From Flavimobilis soli (lineage in GTDB: Bacteria; Actinomycetota; Actinomycetes; Actinomycetales; Cellulomonadaceae), in the NCBI RefSeq assembly GCF_002564025.1, contig NZ_PDJH01000001.1, positions 2,108,001 through 2,172,000 on the forward strand: a stretch of DNA of 64,000 nucleotides, given 5' to 3'. Of the stretch, positions 1 to 7,520 are shown piece after piece. The notes beneath the pieces were generated by a model. It was given only the letters and a program-made list of their open reading frames with translations. It did no database searches and was not told the origin of the DNA. Position 1 is the stretch's first letter, and the number at the start of each line of letters is the position of its first letter. The position numbers and the translations under genes were made by a program.

Positions 1-319
1 CGACGACGGCCTGCAGCTCGGGCAGACGCGCACGGATGCGCTGCCAGGCCGCGAAGGCGGCGGCGCCGTTCTCCGCGACGAACAGCGTCGAGCGGGTCAT
101 GCGCTCGTCGATCAGCGTCGTGACGATGCCGTCGGGGACGAGGCGCGAGATGCGCGCGCCGCGGCCGACCGACGGCCACAGCGGGATCTCGTACGTCGCG
201 AGCGGGACGGACTGCTCGCCGGTCATGACGTTGCCGGAGAGCTTGAGCGGACCCACCCAGCGCGTGGGGACGGATGTGACCGTGCGGGTCACCTCGGCGT
301 CGGTGGCGTCAGCGGCCAT
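1..319 (-). CDS. mvaA: HMG-CoA reductase, N-terminal part (cut by window edge)
   Basis: Only the first 106 codons lie in the window; the rest runs off the left edge. The start is ATG at 319 with GAGGAGG seven bases upstream. The fragment contains the stretches LKLSGNVMTGEQ and PLWPSVGRGA, which I recognise as the N-terminal region of HMG-CoA reductases of the Streptomyces/archaeal kind. The enzyme reduces HMG-CoA to mevalonate with NADPH, the committed step of the mevalonate route. It overlaps the stop of fni by 11 bases and is the fifth gene of the operon. The order mevalonate kinase, decarboxylase, phosphomevalonate kinase, isomerase, HMG-CoA reductase matches the known Streptomyces CL190 cluster, where HMG-CoA synthase follows; here that gene would lie outside the window. 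Confidence 0.88.
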   Translation of the reverse strand, partial: MAADATDAEVTRTVTSVPTRWVGPLKLSGNVMTGEQSVPLATYEIPLWPSVGRGARISRLVPDGIVTTLIDERMTRSTLFVAENGAAAFAAWQRIRARLPELQAVV

Positions 320-1400
320 CGTGGCCTCCTCGGGTGTTGTCGGTCGCGCCCGCGGAGCGGGCGCTGAGTGCGGCGGCGTCGATCCCGCGCAGCTCGCAGA
401 ACTCTCGCACGGATCCCCGCACGAGCAGGTCGGTGCCCGCCAGGGCGGAGACGGTCGGCGCGCCGACGGTCGCCATGAGCTGCGTCAGGTGCTCCTTCCA
501 CCGGTTGATCTCGGTGACGAGCGCGTCCACGCCGCCGTCGACGGCGAGCGCGAGGAACGTGCCCGCGACGCCGACGCCCTTCGCGCCGAGCGCGAGGGCC
601 TTGAGGACGTCGAGCGGGTTGCGCACGCCACCCGAGGCGAGCAGCGTCGGGAAGCCGCTCGGGGCGTCGAGCAGGCAGCTCACCGTGGACTGGCCCCAGC
701 CCTCGAGGTACGCGTAGTCGCCGCCTGCGCGGCGCGAGTTCTCGATGCGGGCGAAGTTCGTGCCGCCGCGGCCGGAGACGTCGGCGACCGTGACGCCGAG
801 GCCTGCGAGGGTGTCGAGCGTGCGGCGGCTCAGGCCGAAGCCGACCTCCTTGACGACGACGGGGACCGGCACGGCCGCGACGACGGCCTCGATCGTGGCA
901 GGCCACGCGGAGAAGTCGCGCGACCCCTCCGGCATGACCGTCTCCTGCATGGCGTTGACGTGGATCTGCAGCGCGTCGGCCTGGAGCAGGTCGATCACGC
1001 GCAGCGCGTTGTCGACGCCGTGGTCCGCGCCGAGGTTCGCCATGACGAAGCCGTCGGGGTTCTCCTCGCGGATCACCTGGAAGGTGGGGATCTGCGACGG
1101 GTCCTTGAGCGCGATGCTCATCGAGCCGGACGCCATGGGGATGCCTGTTTCACGAGCCGCGATCGCGAGCGTGCGGTTGATCTCGCCGGTCGAGGTGCTG
1201 CCGCCGGTCATGCCGTTGATGTAGAACGGCACGTCCCAGCTCACGCCGCCGACGGTCGTGCCGAGGCTGACGGTCGCCGGGTCGATGCCGGCGAGGGCAT
1301 GGTGGAGGAGCTCGACGTCGTCGAAGTCGTTGCGGCCGCGCACGCCACGGTTCTGGTCCATCGCGAGGGCGACGTGGTTGTCCTTGCGTTCACTCGTCAT
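309..1400 (-). CDS. fni: Type 2 isopentenyl-diphosphate delta-isomerase (FMN-dependent)
   Basis: The 363-residue product interconverts isopentenyl and dimethylallyl diphosphate using reduced FMN in the cytoplasm. Visible family hallmarks are RKDNHV at residues 5-10, INGMTGG at 61-67, the QETVMPEG segment near 152-159 that carries the conserved Gln-Glu pair, VKEVGFGLS at 183-191 and the FMN/phosphate-binding SGRGGTNFARIE at 209-220, followed by an SGGVRNPLD phosphate-binding loop. Length is normal for the family. The ATG at 1400 lies inside the end of mvaK2 (11-base overlap), so translation is probably coupled. Fourth gene of the mevalonate operon. Confidence 0.96.
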   Translation of the reverse strand: MTSERKDNHVALAMDQNRGVRGRNDFDDVELLHHALAGIDPATVSLGTTVGGVSWDVPFYINGMTGGSTSTGEINRTLAIAARETGIPMASGSMSIALKDPSQIPTFQVIREENPDGFVMANLGADHGVDNALRVIDLLQADALQIHVNAMQETVMPEGSRDFSAWPATIEAVVAAVPVPVVVKEVGFGLSRRTLDTLAGLGVTVADVSGRGGTNFARIENSRRAGGDYAYLEGWGQSTVSCLLDAPSGFPTLLASGGVRNPLDVLKALALGAKGVGVAGTFLALAVDGGVDALVTEINRWKEHLTQLMATVGAPTVSALAGTDLLVRGSVREFCELRGIDAAALSARSAGATDNTRGGHDGR

Positions 1401-2481
1401 CGACGGCTCCTTCGGGTGGGTGGACCGAGATGGTCAGGTGGCGCACGTCGTCCCGCTCCCAGGCGACGAGCATGCGGGCGACGTCGGCCGACGGCGGCGC
1501 GAGCACGATCCCGCAGTCGCCCCCGCCGGCGCCCGAGGGCTTGCCGGCGGCGCCTGCCTCCTCGGCAGCGTCGCACAGCGCCGCGAGCCGCGCCGTCTCG
1601 AGGTCTAGCCCGGCCTGCGTCCCGAGCCCCTGCAGGAGAGCGCGGGCGCCGCGGATCGCGTCGAGGACGGCCGCGTCGTCGTGCTCCTGGAGGCCGCGGA
1701 CGAGCTCGTCGACGTGCTCGCGGCTGGCGGCGACGAACGCCGCCATGTCGACGTCCCCGGTCGCCTGCTTGGCCTTGACGACGTCGACGAATCGGGTGGT
1801 CGAGGCGGGGGAGCCGGTCCAGCCGACGAGCAGCTGGAGGTCCTCGGGCGGGGTGAGGCGGGTGACGGACAGGCCGTCCCAACAGTCGGCGTCGAGCAGG
1901 TCCGCCGGGTCGTGGCGGCGCAGCTCGTCGATGAGGGCCGCGCGGTCGGGGGCGCTGTAGCGGATCCAGCCGCCGAAGCAGCTCGCCGCGAGGTCGCCGC
2001 CCGAGGCGGCAGGCGCGATCTGCACGGTTGCGAGCAGAGCGAGCTTGAACACCTCGAGGTTGGTCAGCGCGAGGCCGTAGAAGTCGGACATGGCGCGGAC
2101 GGTCGCGACCGTGACGGCGGCCGACGAGCCGATGCCGAACTTGCGGCCGGAGACGTCGTCGAGCTGGCTGTCGATGCGCGTGTCGAAGAACTTCGGCGCG
2201 ACGCCGCGGCGGGCGCGCACGCGCTCGACCGTCGTGATGGCGGACATGACGTAGTCGTACGGGTGGTGGTCGCGGTCGATCGTGACGTCGTCGCCGGAGC
2301 GCCGCCACACGAGCGGCAGCTGGCCGTACTCGGGGGAGTGCACGGTGCCGACGTCGACGCTCTCGGTGAGCGTGACCGCGAGGTAGCGGTCGACCGCGAT
2401 GATGACCGCGGGCTGGCCCGGTTCGACGACGGCGTACTCGCCGGCGACGAAGAGCTTGCCCGGCGCGCGGACGGTGATCAT
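1390..2481 (-). CDS. mvaK2: Phosphomevalonate kinase (GHMP family)
   Basis: This 363-residue GHMP kinase phosphorylates mevalonate 5-phosphate to the diphosphate. It starts with VRAPGKLFVAGEYAVV (residues 4-19), the N-terminal GHMP substrate strand, has the ATP-binding glycine/serine loop GIGSSAAV at 116-123 and the C-terminal motif GKPSGAGGGDCGI near 325-337. Those features and the AGEYAVVEPG segment separate it from mevalonate kinase. The ATG at 2481 overlaps the mvaD stop by four bases and its own end overlaps fni, so it is the middle gene of a tightly packed operon. Confidence 0.94.
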   Translation of the reverse strand: MITVRAPGKLFVAGEYAVVEPGQPAVIIAVDRYLAVTLTESVDVGTVHSPEYGQLPLVWRRSGDDVTIDRDHHPYDYVMSAITTVERVRARRGVAPKFFDTRIDSQLDDVSGRKFGIGSSAAVTVATVRAMSDFYGLALTNLEVFKLALLATVQIAPAASGGDLAASCFGGWIRYSAPDRAALIDELRRHDPADLLDADCWDGLSVTRLTPPEDLQLLVGWTGSPASTTRFVDVVKAKQATGDVDMAAFVAASREHVDELVRGLQEHDDAAVLDAIRGARALLQGLGTQAGLDLETARLAALCDAAEEAGAAGKPSGAGGGDCGIVLAPPSADVARMLVAWERDDVRHLTISVHPPEGAVDDE

Positions 2482-3473
2482 GCGGCGCCGCCGGCGCGGT
2501 CGACGAGGTGGGCGCCCGGGCCGGGTCCGGCGACGAGGACGGAGGCGTTGACGCCCGGCAGCGCGTCCGTGGTCTCGCGCAGCGCTGCGGCGACGCGCTC
2601 GGCGTCGGCGGGCGGGCAGATGACCGCGACGTTCGGGCCGGCGTCCGCGGTCGCGTACGCATCGATGCCCTCGGCGCGCAGGGCGACCACGCGGTCGAAC
2701 AGGGCGATGCTCGCGGGGCTCAGGTAGCGGATCGCGGGCTCGGCGCCCTGCATGGTGGCGTGCATGCGCAGCGCGTTGGCCTCGGTCAGCTCGCCGATGC
2801 GCGTGAAGTCACCTGCGGCGCACGCGGCGACCATCTCGTCGAGGCTCGTGCGGGTCGAGGTGACCCATGCGGGGAAGAACGGCGACGTCTCGATCGTGCG
2901 GCGCATCGCGACGCGGCTGGAGACGTGCTTGACGCCCGCGTCGAGCGTGACGACGACCATCGCGATCGTCGGGGCGGGGACCTCCCGCGCGTACGACGTC
3001 GCGTCGTCGCCCTCGGTCCACAGCGCGACGTTCGGGATGATCGAGCGTGACGCCGAGCCCGAGCCGCGGCGGGCGAGGCGGCTGAGGCCAGCCTCGTCGA
3101 GGTCGAGGCCGTACGCCGCCGAGGCGGCGACGGCGAGAGCCGCGAAGCCCGACGCGGACGACGCGAGGCCCGCACCCGTCGGGACGGTGTTGGTCGAGGT
3201 GACGCGCGCGTGCGCGGTCGTGCCCGCCTGGGCCCGGACCAGGTCGAGGAAGGTGCTCACGCGGCGTGCGGCGTCGTCGTCCCGGACCGTGCCGTTGAGC
3301 TCGAAGACGTCGGCCGTCAGGGCCTCGTCGACCTCGACCGTGGTCGTGGTCGGGAAGATGTCGAGCGTCAGCGAGAGGCTGCCCGTCGCGGGCAGCGACA
3401 TCGCCTCGTCGCTCTTTCCCCAGTACTTGATGAGGGCGATGTTGGGGTGCGCCTGGGCCGTGGCCGTCGTCAT
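2478..3473 (-). CDS. mvaD: Diphosphomevalonate decarboxylase
   Basis: The 331-residue enzyme converts mevalonate diphosphate plus ATP to isopentenyl diphosphate, CO2, ADP and phosphate. Diagnostic segments are HPNIALIKYWGK at residues 9-20, the GHMP loop TGAGLASSASG at 99-109, RRGSGSASRSI at 135-145 and the C-terminal TADAGPNVAV with the conserved aspartate. Length is normal. ATG at 3473 overlaps the mvaK1 stop by four bases (ATGA). Second gene of the operon. Confidence 0.96.
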   Translation of the reverse strand: MTTATAQAHPNIALIKYWGKSDEAMSLPATGSLSLTLDIFPTTTTVEVDEALTADVFELNGTVRDDDAARRVSTFLDLVRAQAGTTAHARVTSTNTVPTGAGLASSASGFAALAVAASAAYGLDLDEAGLSRLARRGSGSASRSIIPNVALWTEGDDATSYAREVPAPTIAMVVVTLDAGVKHVSSRVAMRRTIETSPFFPAWVTSTRTSLDEMVAACAAGDFTRIGELTEANALRMHATMQGAEPAIRYLSPASIALFDRVVALRAEGIDAYATADAGPNVAVICPPADAERVAAALRETTDALPGVNASVLVAGPGPGAHLVDRAGGAA

Positions 3474-4438
3474 GCGAACGCCTCCGTGGTCGACGTGTGG
3501 ACTGCGGTCGCGCCGGCGGCGCGCAGCTCGGCGGCGATGTGCTCCGCCGTCGGAAGGTCAGGTGCGAGGGCGAGCAGGCAGCCGCCGAGCCCGCCTCCGG
3601 TGAGCTTCGCGCCGAGCGCGCCCGCGGCGCGTGCGGCGGCGGCGAGCGTGTCGAGCTCGGGTCCGCTCACGCCGAGCCCCGCGAGGTGCCCGTGCGACTC
3701 GTCCATGAGCGCGCCGACGGTCGCGCGGTCGCCCATGGCGAGCGAGGTGCGCGCCGTGCGCGCGATCGAGGTGAGCCGTGCGAGGACGACGTCGAACCGC
3801 TCGCGCTCGGTGTCCCGGACCCGGCGGACGGCGTCGACCGCGGTGCGGGTGCTGCCCGCGACGCCCGTGTCGGCGAGGACGAACGTGAGGTCGGCGCCCG
3901 TCGGCAGCGCCTCCACGGCGCCGCCGTGGAACCACAGCGGCGAGGCGGAGACGACGCCGTGGGCGTCGATGCCGCTCGGGGCGCCGTGGGCGACGCGCTC
4001 GGACGTCTGGATGAGGTCGTGGCGCTCGGCCGGCGTGAGGTCGGTTCCGGCGAGGTCGGCGATCGCCGCGACGACGGCGGCGCCCGTCGCGGCGCTCGAG
4101 CCGAGGCCGCGCGAGGCGGGGAGGTCGCTGCTGATGCGCAGCTCGACGCTCACGTCGGCGAGGTCGAAGAAGTCGAGGGCGGCCTGCAGGGCCGCGACGG
4201 TCGGGCCGAGACGGTCCGGCGCGTCGGCGGTGGGGCCGGCGTAGAGGGAGGACTCGATGCGGCTCGGGCCGTCGACGACGGTCACGTGTGCGGTGAGGGT
4301 GAGGGCCGGGACAGGCACCACGATCGCGGGTGCGCCGTGCACGACGGCGTGCTCGCCGAAGAGGATCGCCTTGCCGTGGCTGCGTCCCAGGCCGCGACCG
4401 TGCGTCGCCCGGCGGCGCGGTTCCACACTGCTTCGCAA
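3470..4438 (-). CDS. mvaK1: Mevalonate kinase (GHMP family), first gene of the mevalonate operon
   Basis: The product phosphorylates mevalonate. It shows SHGKAILFGEHAVVHG (residues 20-35 from the chosen start), the GHMP ATP loop RGLGSSAATGAA at 110-121 and a C-terminal KLTGGGLGGC motif. An in-frame ATG at 4567 would add about 43 unrelated residues, so I chose TTG at 4438, four bases from a perfect AGGAGG (4443-4448); GTG at 4426 is the alternative and would give 318 residues. The upstream promoter is in 4439-4603; I see no strong consensus hexamers there. Confidence 0.9.
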   Translation of the reverse strand: MRSSVEPRRRATHGRGLGRSHGKAILFGEHAVVHGAPAIVVPVPALTLTAHVTVVDGPSRIESSLYAGPTADAPDRLGPTVAALQAALDFFDLADVSVELRISSDLPASRGLGSSAATGAAVVAAIADLAGTDLTPAERHDLIQTSERVAHGAPSGIDAHGVVSASPLWFHGGAVEALPTGADLTFVLADTGVAGSTRTAVDAVRRVRDTERERFDVVLARLTSIARTARTSLAMGDRATVGALMDESHGHLAGLGVSGPELDTLAAAARAAGALGAKLTGGGLGGCLLALAPDLPTAEHIAAELRAAGATAVHTSTTEAFA

Positions 4439-4442
4439 GGAT

Positions 4443-4448
4443 CCTCCT
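4443..4448 (-). promoter_or_regulatory. Ribosome binding site deciding the mvaK1 start
   Basis: AGGAGG on the minus strand, with four bases to TTG 4438 and sixteen to GTG 4426. Its presence argues against the far-upstream ATG at 4567 and slightly favours the TTG, though four bases is a short spacing. Confidence 0.6.
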
Positions 4449-4603
4449 GTCGGTGCTCGACGTCGCTGACAGCACCGCGCCGGGTCACGGGCCGAGGGGA
4501 CGGCCCGAAATACCGTACATGCCGAGTCGAGGGGTGTCTGTGATCGGTTCGTGTGGGACGGATGCACGCGGGTGTGGGGCGGGTCACGTCCGCGCGCGGG
4601 CGG

Positions 4604-5191
4604 TCATGGATGAGGTGCCGGTTCGTGCTGGCGGAGCAGGTCGCGGGCGGCGTCGATGGTGCCGAGCGCAGCCGTGAGGTTGACCCGCACGAGAGAGAGG
4701 GCTGCGATGACGAGGCCTGAGCACACGGTCGCGAGGGTCTCGTGCCGCTCGGCGGGCAGGTCGGGTGCTTGGCGGACGACGCCCGCGGCGACGGCGGCGC
4801 GCAGCTCGGTCGCGTAGGAGTCGATCGTCGTCGCGACCTGGGCGTCACGGGCGATCGGGGCGTTGGCCGCGCACAGGAGGAGGCATCCGTTGGCTCCGGC
4901 GTGACGCAGCGCCTCCTGCAGCCCGGCGAGGTAGCCGTCGAGGGCGTCGGGGGCGGCGTCGTCCCGCGTGAGCTCGCGCAGCCGCGGGCGCACGATCTCG
5001 TCGAGGTAGCTCGCGACGACGGCGTCGAACAAGCCGCGCTTGGAGCCGAACGCGTGGTAGATGCTCGAGCGGGAGAGCCCGGTGGCCTGCTCGAGCTCGG
5101 GCAGCGACGCGCTCTCGTAGCCGTGCTCCCAGAAGACGGCGCGGGCGGCGCGGACGACCTCGTTCGTGTCGAACGTCTGGGTGCGGCCCAT
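4604..5191 (-). CDS. TetR/AcrR-family transcriptional regulator
   Basis: A 195-residue regulator with a TetR-type helix-turn-helix at about residues 10-55; LPELEQATGLSRSSIYHAFGS contains the recognition helix, followed by KRGLFDAVV. The C-terminal half has a hydrophobic stretch typical of a ligand-binding domain. It is divergent from the DUF1304/oxidoreductase pair, with paired operator-like sites between them, so autoregulation and control of both neighbours is likely. The ligand is unknown. ATG at 5191 is preceded by a GGAGG-like site. Confidence 0.9.
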   Translation of the reverse strand: MGRTQTFDTNEVVRAARAVFWEHGYESASLPELEQATGLSRSSIYHAFGSKRGLFDAVVASYLDEIVRPRLRELTRDDAAPDALDGYLAGLQEALRHAGANGCLLLCAANAPIARDAQVATTIDSYATELRAAVAAGVVRQAPDLPAERHETLATVCSGLVIAALSLVRVNLTAALGTIDAARDLLRQHEPAPHP

Positions 5192-5210
5192 GTGACCCTC
5201 CTGGTGGTGA

Positions 5211-5244
5211 ACTGATCGATCCAGTATATTCTAGATCGATCAGT
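5211..5244. promoter_or_regulatory. TetR operator pair overlapping divergent -10 elements
   Basis: Perfect 11-base inverted arms ACTGATCGATC (5211-5221) and GATCGATCAGT (5234-5244) are separated by 12 bases. Each arm region is also a near-palindrome of about 13 bases (CTGATCGATCCAG; CTAGATCGATCAG). The spacer contains TATATT on the plus strand (5225-5230) and TATACT on the minus strand, good -10 hexamers for the two divergent genes. No convincing -35 hexamers are visible. A repressor bound here would block both promoters. Confidence 0.8.
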
Positions 5245-5285
5245 CCACTAACGGCGCGCAGGGCGCGCTCAACCGAGGAGTCCCC

Positions 5286-5675
5286 ATGGTCATCGCTGGC
5301 CTCGTGCTCGCAGGCGTCGCCGCCCTCGTGCACGTCTTCATCTTCTATCTCGAGTCGATCGCCTGGACGAGCGCCCGCGCCCGCGCCGTCTTCGGCACCG
5401 GCACCGTGGAGCAGGCGGCCGTGCAGCAGCAGCTCGCGTTCAACCAGGGCTTCTACAACCTGTTCCTCGCGATCGCCGTCGCGCTCGGCATCGTCCTCTA
5501 CGCAGCCGGGCAGACCGCCGTCGGCGCGACCCTCGTCCTCACAGGCGCCGGCTCGATGGCCGCCGCCGCCCTCGTCCTCCTCCTCTCGAGCCCCGACAAG
5601 GCCTCGGCAGCGCTCAAGCAGGGCCTCGCACCCGCGCTCGGCGTCCTCGCCCTCGCCCTTGGCCTCGCACTCTGA
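5286..5675 (+). CDS. DUF1304 family integral membrane protein
   Basis: A 129-residue hydrophobic protein with about four transmembrane helices. The N-terminal HVFIFYLESIAW, the central FNQGFYNLFLAI and the C-terminal GLAPALGVLAL match what I know of the DUF1304 family, which has no assigned function. It is the first gene downstream of the TetR operator and 19 bases ahead of the oxidoreductase, so the two probably form a TetR-controlled operon. ATG at 5286 follows a GAGGAG site. Confidence 0.85.
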   Translation: MVIAGLVLAGVAALVHVFIFYLESIAWTSARARAVFGTGTVEQAAVQQQLAFNQGFYNLFLAIAVALGIVLYAAGQTAVGATLVLTGAGSMAAAALVLLLSSPDKASAALKQGLAPALGVLALALGLAL

Positions 5676-5694
5676 AACGGAACGAAAGCAGAAC

Positions 5695-6717
5695 ATGACC
5701 CACGCAGCCAGCACCCAGGTCCAGCTCGTCTCCCGTCCCCACGGGTGGCCCACCCCCGAGAACTTCCGCACGGTCACCGTCGAGCTCGGCGACCTCGCCC
5801 CCGGCGAGGTCCGCGTCGCCAACGCCTTCCTCTCCGTCGACCCGTACATGCGCGGCCGCATGAACGACACGAAGAGCTACATCCCGCCCTTCGCCCTCGG
5901 CGAGACGATGACGGGCGGCGCGATCGGCCGCGTCGTCGAGTCTGCCGCCGACTCCCTGCCCGTCGGGACACTCGTGCAGCACGACCTCGGCTGGCGCGAC
6001 GTCGCCCAGGCCGACGCGAGCCGGTTCCGCTCGGTGCCCGAGCTGCCGGGCGTCCCGCTCTCCGTGCGCCTCGGCATGCTCGGCATGACCGGCCTCACCG
6101 GATACGTCGGCCTCACCGCGATCGCCCAGATCAAGGAGGGAGACACGGTGTTCGTCTCCGGCGCCGCAGGCGCCGTCGGCACCGCCGCCGGGCAGATCGC
6201 CCGGCTCCTCGGCGCGAAGCGCGTCGTCGGCTCCGCAGGCTCGGCCGAGAAGGTCGCGCTGCTCACGGAGAAGTACGGGTACGACGCCGCGCTCAACTAC
6301 AAGGACGCGCCCGTCCGCGAGCAGCTGCCCGCCCTCGTGCCCGACGGCGTCGACGTGTTCTTCGACAACGTCGGCGGCGACCACCTCGAGGCCGCACTCG
6401 ACGTCATGAACACCGGCGGGCGCATCGCCCTGTGCGGCGCGATCTCCACCTACAACTCCACCGAGCCCGCGCCCGGCCCGGACAACATCGGCAACGTCAT
6501 CACGCGCAGCCTCACCATCAAGGGCTTCACGCTCGGCGGCTGGTTCCACCTCGCGCCTGAGTTCACCGAGAAGATGGCCGGCTGGTTCGCGGGCGGCAAG
6601 GTCGCGTACGACGAGACGATCGTCGACGGCGTCGAGAACGCGGTCGACGCGTTCCTCGACATGATGCGCGGCGGCAACGTCGGCAAGATGCTCGTCCGGG
6701 TCAGCCCCGACGCCTGA
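5695..6717 (+). CDS. NADP-dependent oxidoreductase, zinc-independent MDR family
   Basis: A 340-residue medium-chain reductase of the leukotriene B4 12-hydroxydehydrogenase/CurA group, which reduces alpha,beta-unsaturated carbonyls. Seen are VDPYMRGRMND near residue 45, the nucleotide-binding loop GAAGAVGTAAGQIA near 160 and DNVGGDHLEAALDVM near 220-235; no zinc-ligand motif is present. An in-frame start at 5659 would overlap the upstream gene, so ATG 5695 was preferred because the family usually begins just before QLVSRPHGWPT. Co-transcription with the DUF1304 gene under TetR control suggests detoxification of an electrophile (inference). Confidence 0.9.
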   Translation: MTHAASTQVQLVSRPHGWPTPENFRTVTVELGDLAPGEVRVANAFLSVDPYMRGRMNDTKSYIPPFALGETMTGGAIGRVVESAADSLPVGTLVQHDLGWRDVAQADASRFRSVPELPGVPLSVRLGMLGMTGLTGYVGLTAIAQIKEGDTVFVSGAAGAVGTAAGQIARLLGAKRVVGSAGSAEKVALLTEKYGYDAALNYKDAPVREQLPALVPDGVDVFFDNVGGDHLEAALDVMNTGGRIALCGAISTYNSTEPAPGPDNIGNVITRSLTIKGFTLGGWFHLAPEFTEKMAGWFAGGKVAYDETIVDGVENAVDAFLDMMRGGNVGKMLVRVSPDA

Positions 6718-6789
6718 GCCTTCTGACCGTCGCGGGGTGCGGCGCCGTGAGGGCGCCGTGCCGCGTTCGTCTCCCACCGTCAGACGACG

Positions 6790-6830
6790 CCGCGCCCCGC
6801 CCGGCTGCGCAGTTGCCGGACGGGGCGCGG
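6790..6830. terminator. GC-rich hairpin between convergent genes
   Basis: Arms at 6790-6805 and 6815-6830 pair over 16 positions with one mispair/wobble around a nine-base loop. It sits between the oxidoreductase end and the hsp20 end and could serve both strands. There is no T-run. Confidence 0.6.
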
Positions 6831-6840
6831 TGGTTCGGGG

Positions 6841-7278
6841 TCAGGATGCTGCCGGAGCGTCCTGGGTGATCTGGGCCGGGGTGCTGGCGTGCTGCACCTC
6901 GATCTTGCGCGGCTTGGCCTGCTCGCTCACCGGGATGGTCAGCGACAGGACGCCGTCGGCGTAGCTCGCGGTGATCTGGTCGAGCGCGAGGCCGCGACCG
7001 ACCTGGAGCTGCCGCGCGAACGTGCCGGACGGGCGCTCGCGGACGAGCCAGTCGGCGCTCGACGACCGTGCGGTGCGCTCGGCGCGGATCGTCAGCATGG
7101 TGTCCTCGACCGAGACGTCGATGGTCCCGGGATCGGCGCCGGGAAGGTCGACCGCCAGGACGTAGTGGTCCTCTTCGCGGAGCAGGTCCATGGGCATGAC
7201 CGCGGAGTTGCGGGTGCTCGACAGGACCGACGACATCAACCGGTCCATCTCCTGGAACGGGTCCCAACGCGTAGCCAT
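6841..7278 (-). CDS. Hsp20/alpha-crystallin small heat-shock protein
   Basis: A 145-residue ATP-independent holdase chaperone. It opens with RWDPFQEMDRLM and contains the alpha-crystallin domain: YVLAVDLPGADPGTIDV near residues 38-54, LTIRAER near 62-68, and the closing ADGVLSLTIPV followed by a C-terminal extension. The start is ATG 7278, eight bases from GAGGAGG (7287-7293); a GTG at 7287 overlaps that site and is unlikely. A CIRCE box about 95 bases upstream suggests HrcA repression released by heat. Confidence 0.94.
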   Translation of the reverse strand: MATRWDPFQEMDRLMSSVLSSTRNSAVMPMDLLREEDHYVLAVDLPGADPGTIDVSVEDTMLTIRAERTARSSSADWLVRERPSGTFARQLQVGRGLALDQITASYADGVLSLTIPVSEQAKPRKIEVQHASTPAQITQDAPAAS

Positions 7279-7373
7279 GTTCACCACCTCCTCGAAGGAC
7301 GGCCTCGACCTTCGAGGCCGTCGTCGAACGCCCGTCAGCGGCTACCCGCGGACGGGCTGGCTACACCTCTGTT

Positions 7374-7400
7374 TTAGCACTCTCGTGTGCCGAGTGCCAG
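7374..7400 (-). promoter_or_regulatory. CIRCE element (HrcA operator) upstream of hsp20
   Basis: On the plus strand, TTAGCACTC (7374-7382), nine bases, then GAGTGCCAG (7392-7400). The CIRCE consensus is TTAGCACTC-N9-GAGTGCTAA, so one arm is perfect and the other matches at seven of nine. On the minus strand a CTGGCA/TAAAAC pair with 18-base spacing overlaps it and could be the hsp20 promoter. The hsp20 start lies about 95 bases downstream. Confidence 0.85.
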
Positions 7401-7520
7401 CGTTGTGCGCTCACGGTGAACGGGTCGTCTCGCGGGCTGGCGACCGTGAGGGCGGGGCTCTCATCGCCGCTGGTCGTCATGCCGATAAGCCTGGTGAGAA
7501 GCGCGACGAAGGGCACTGAG

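Noticed and set aside
7416-7520. GTG 7416 start for the nuclease gene
   Set aside because: It adds 35 residues without signal or family character and lies close to the CIRCE region; ATG 7521 directly precedes the membrane segment.
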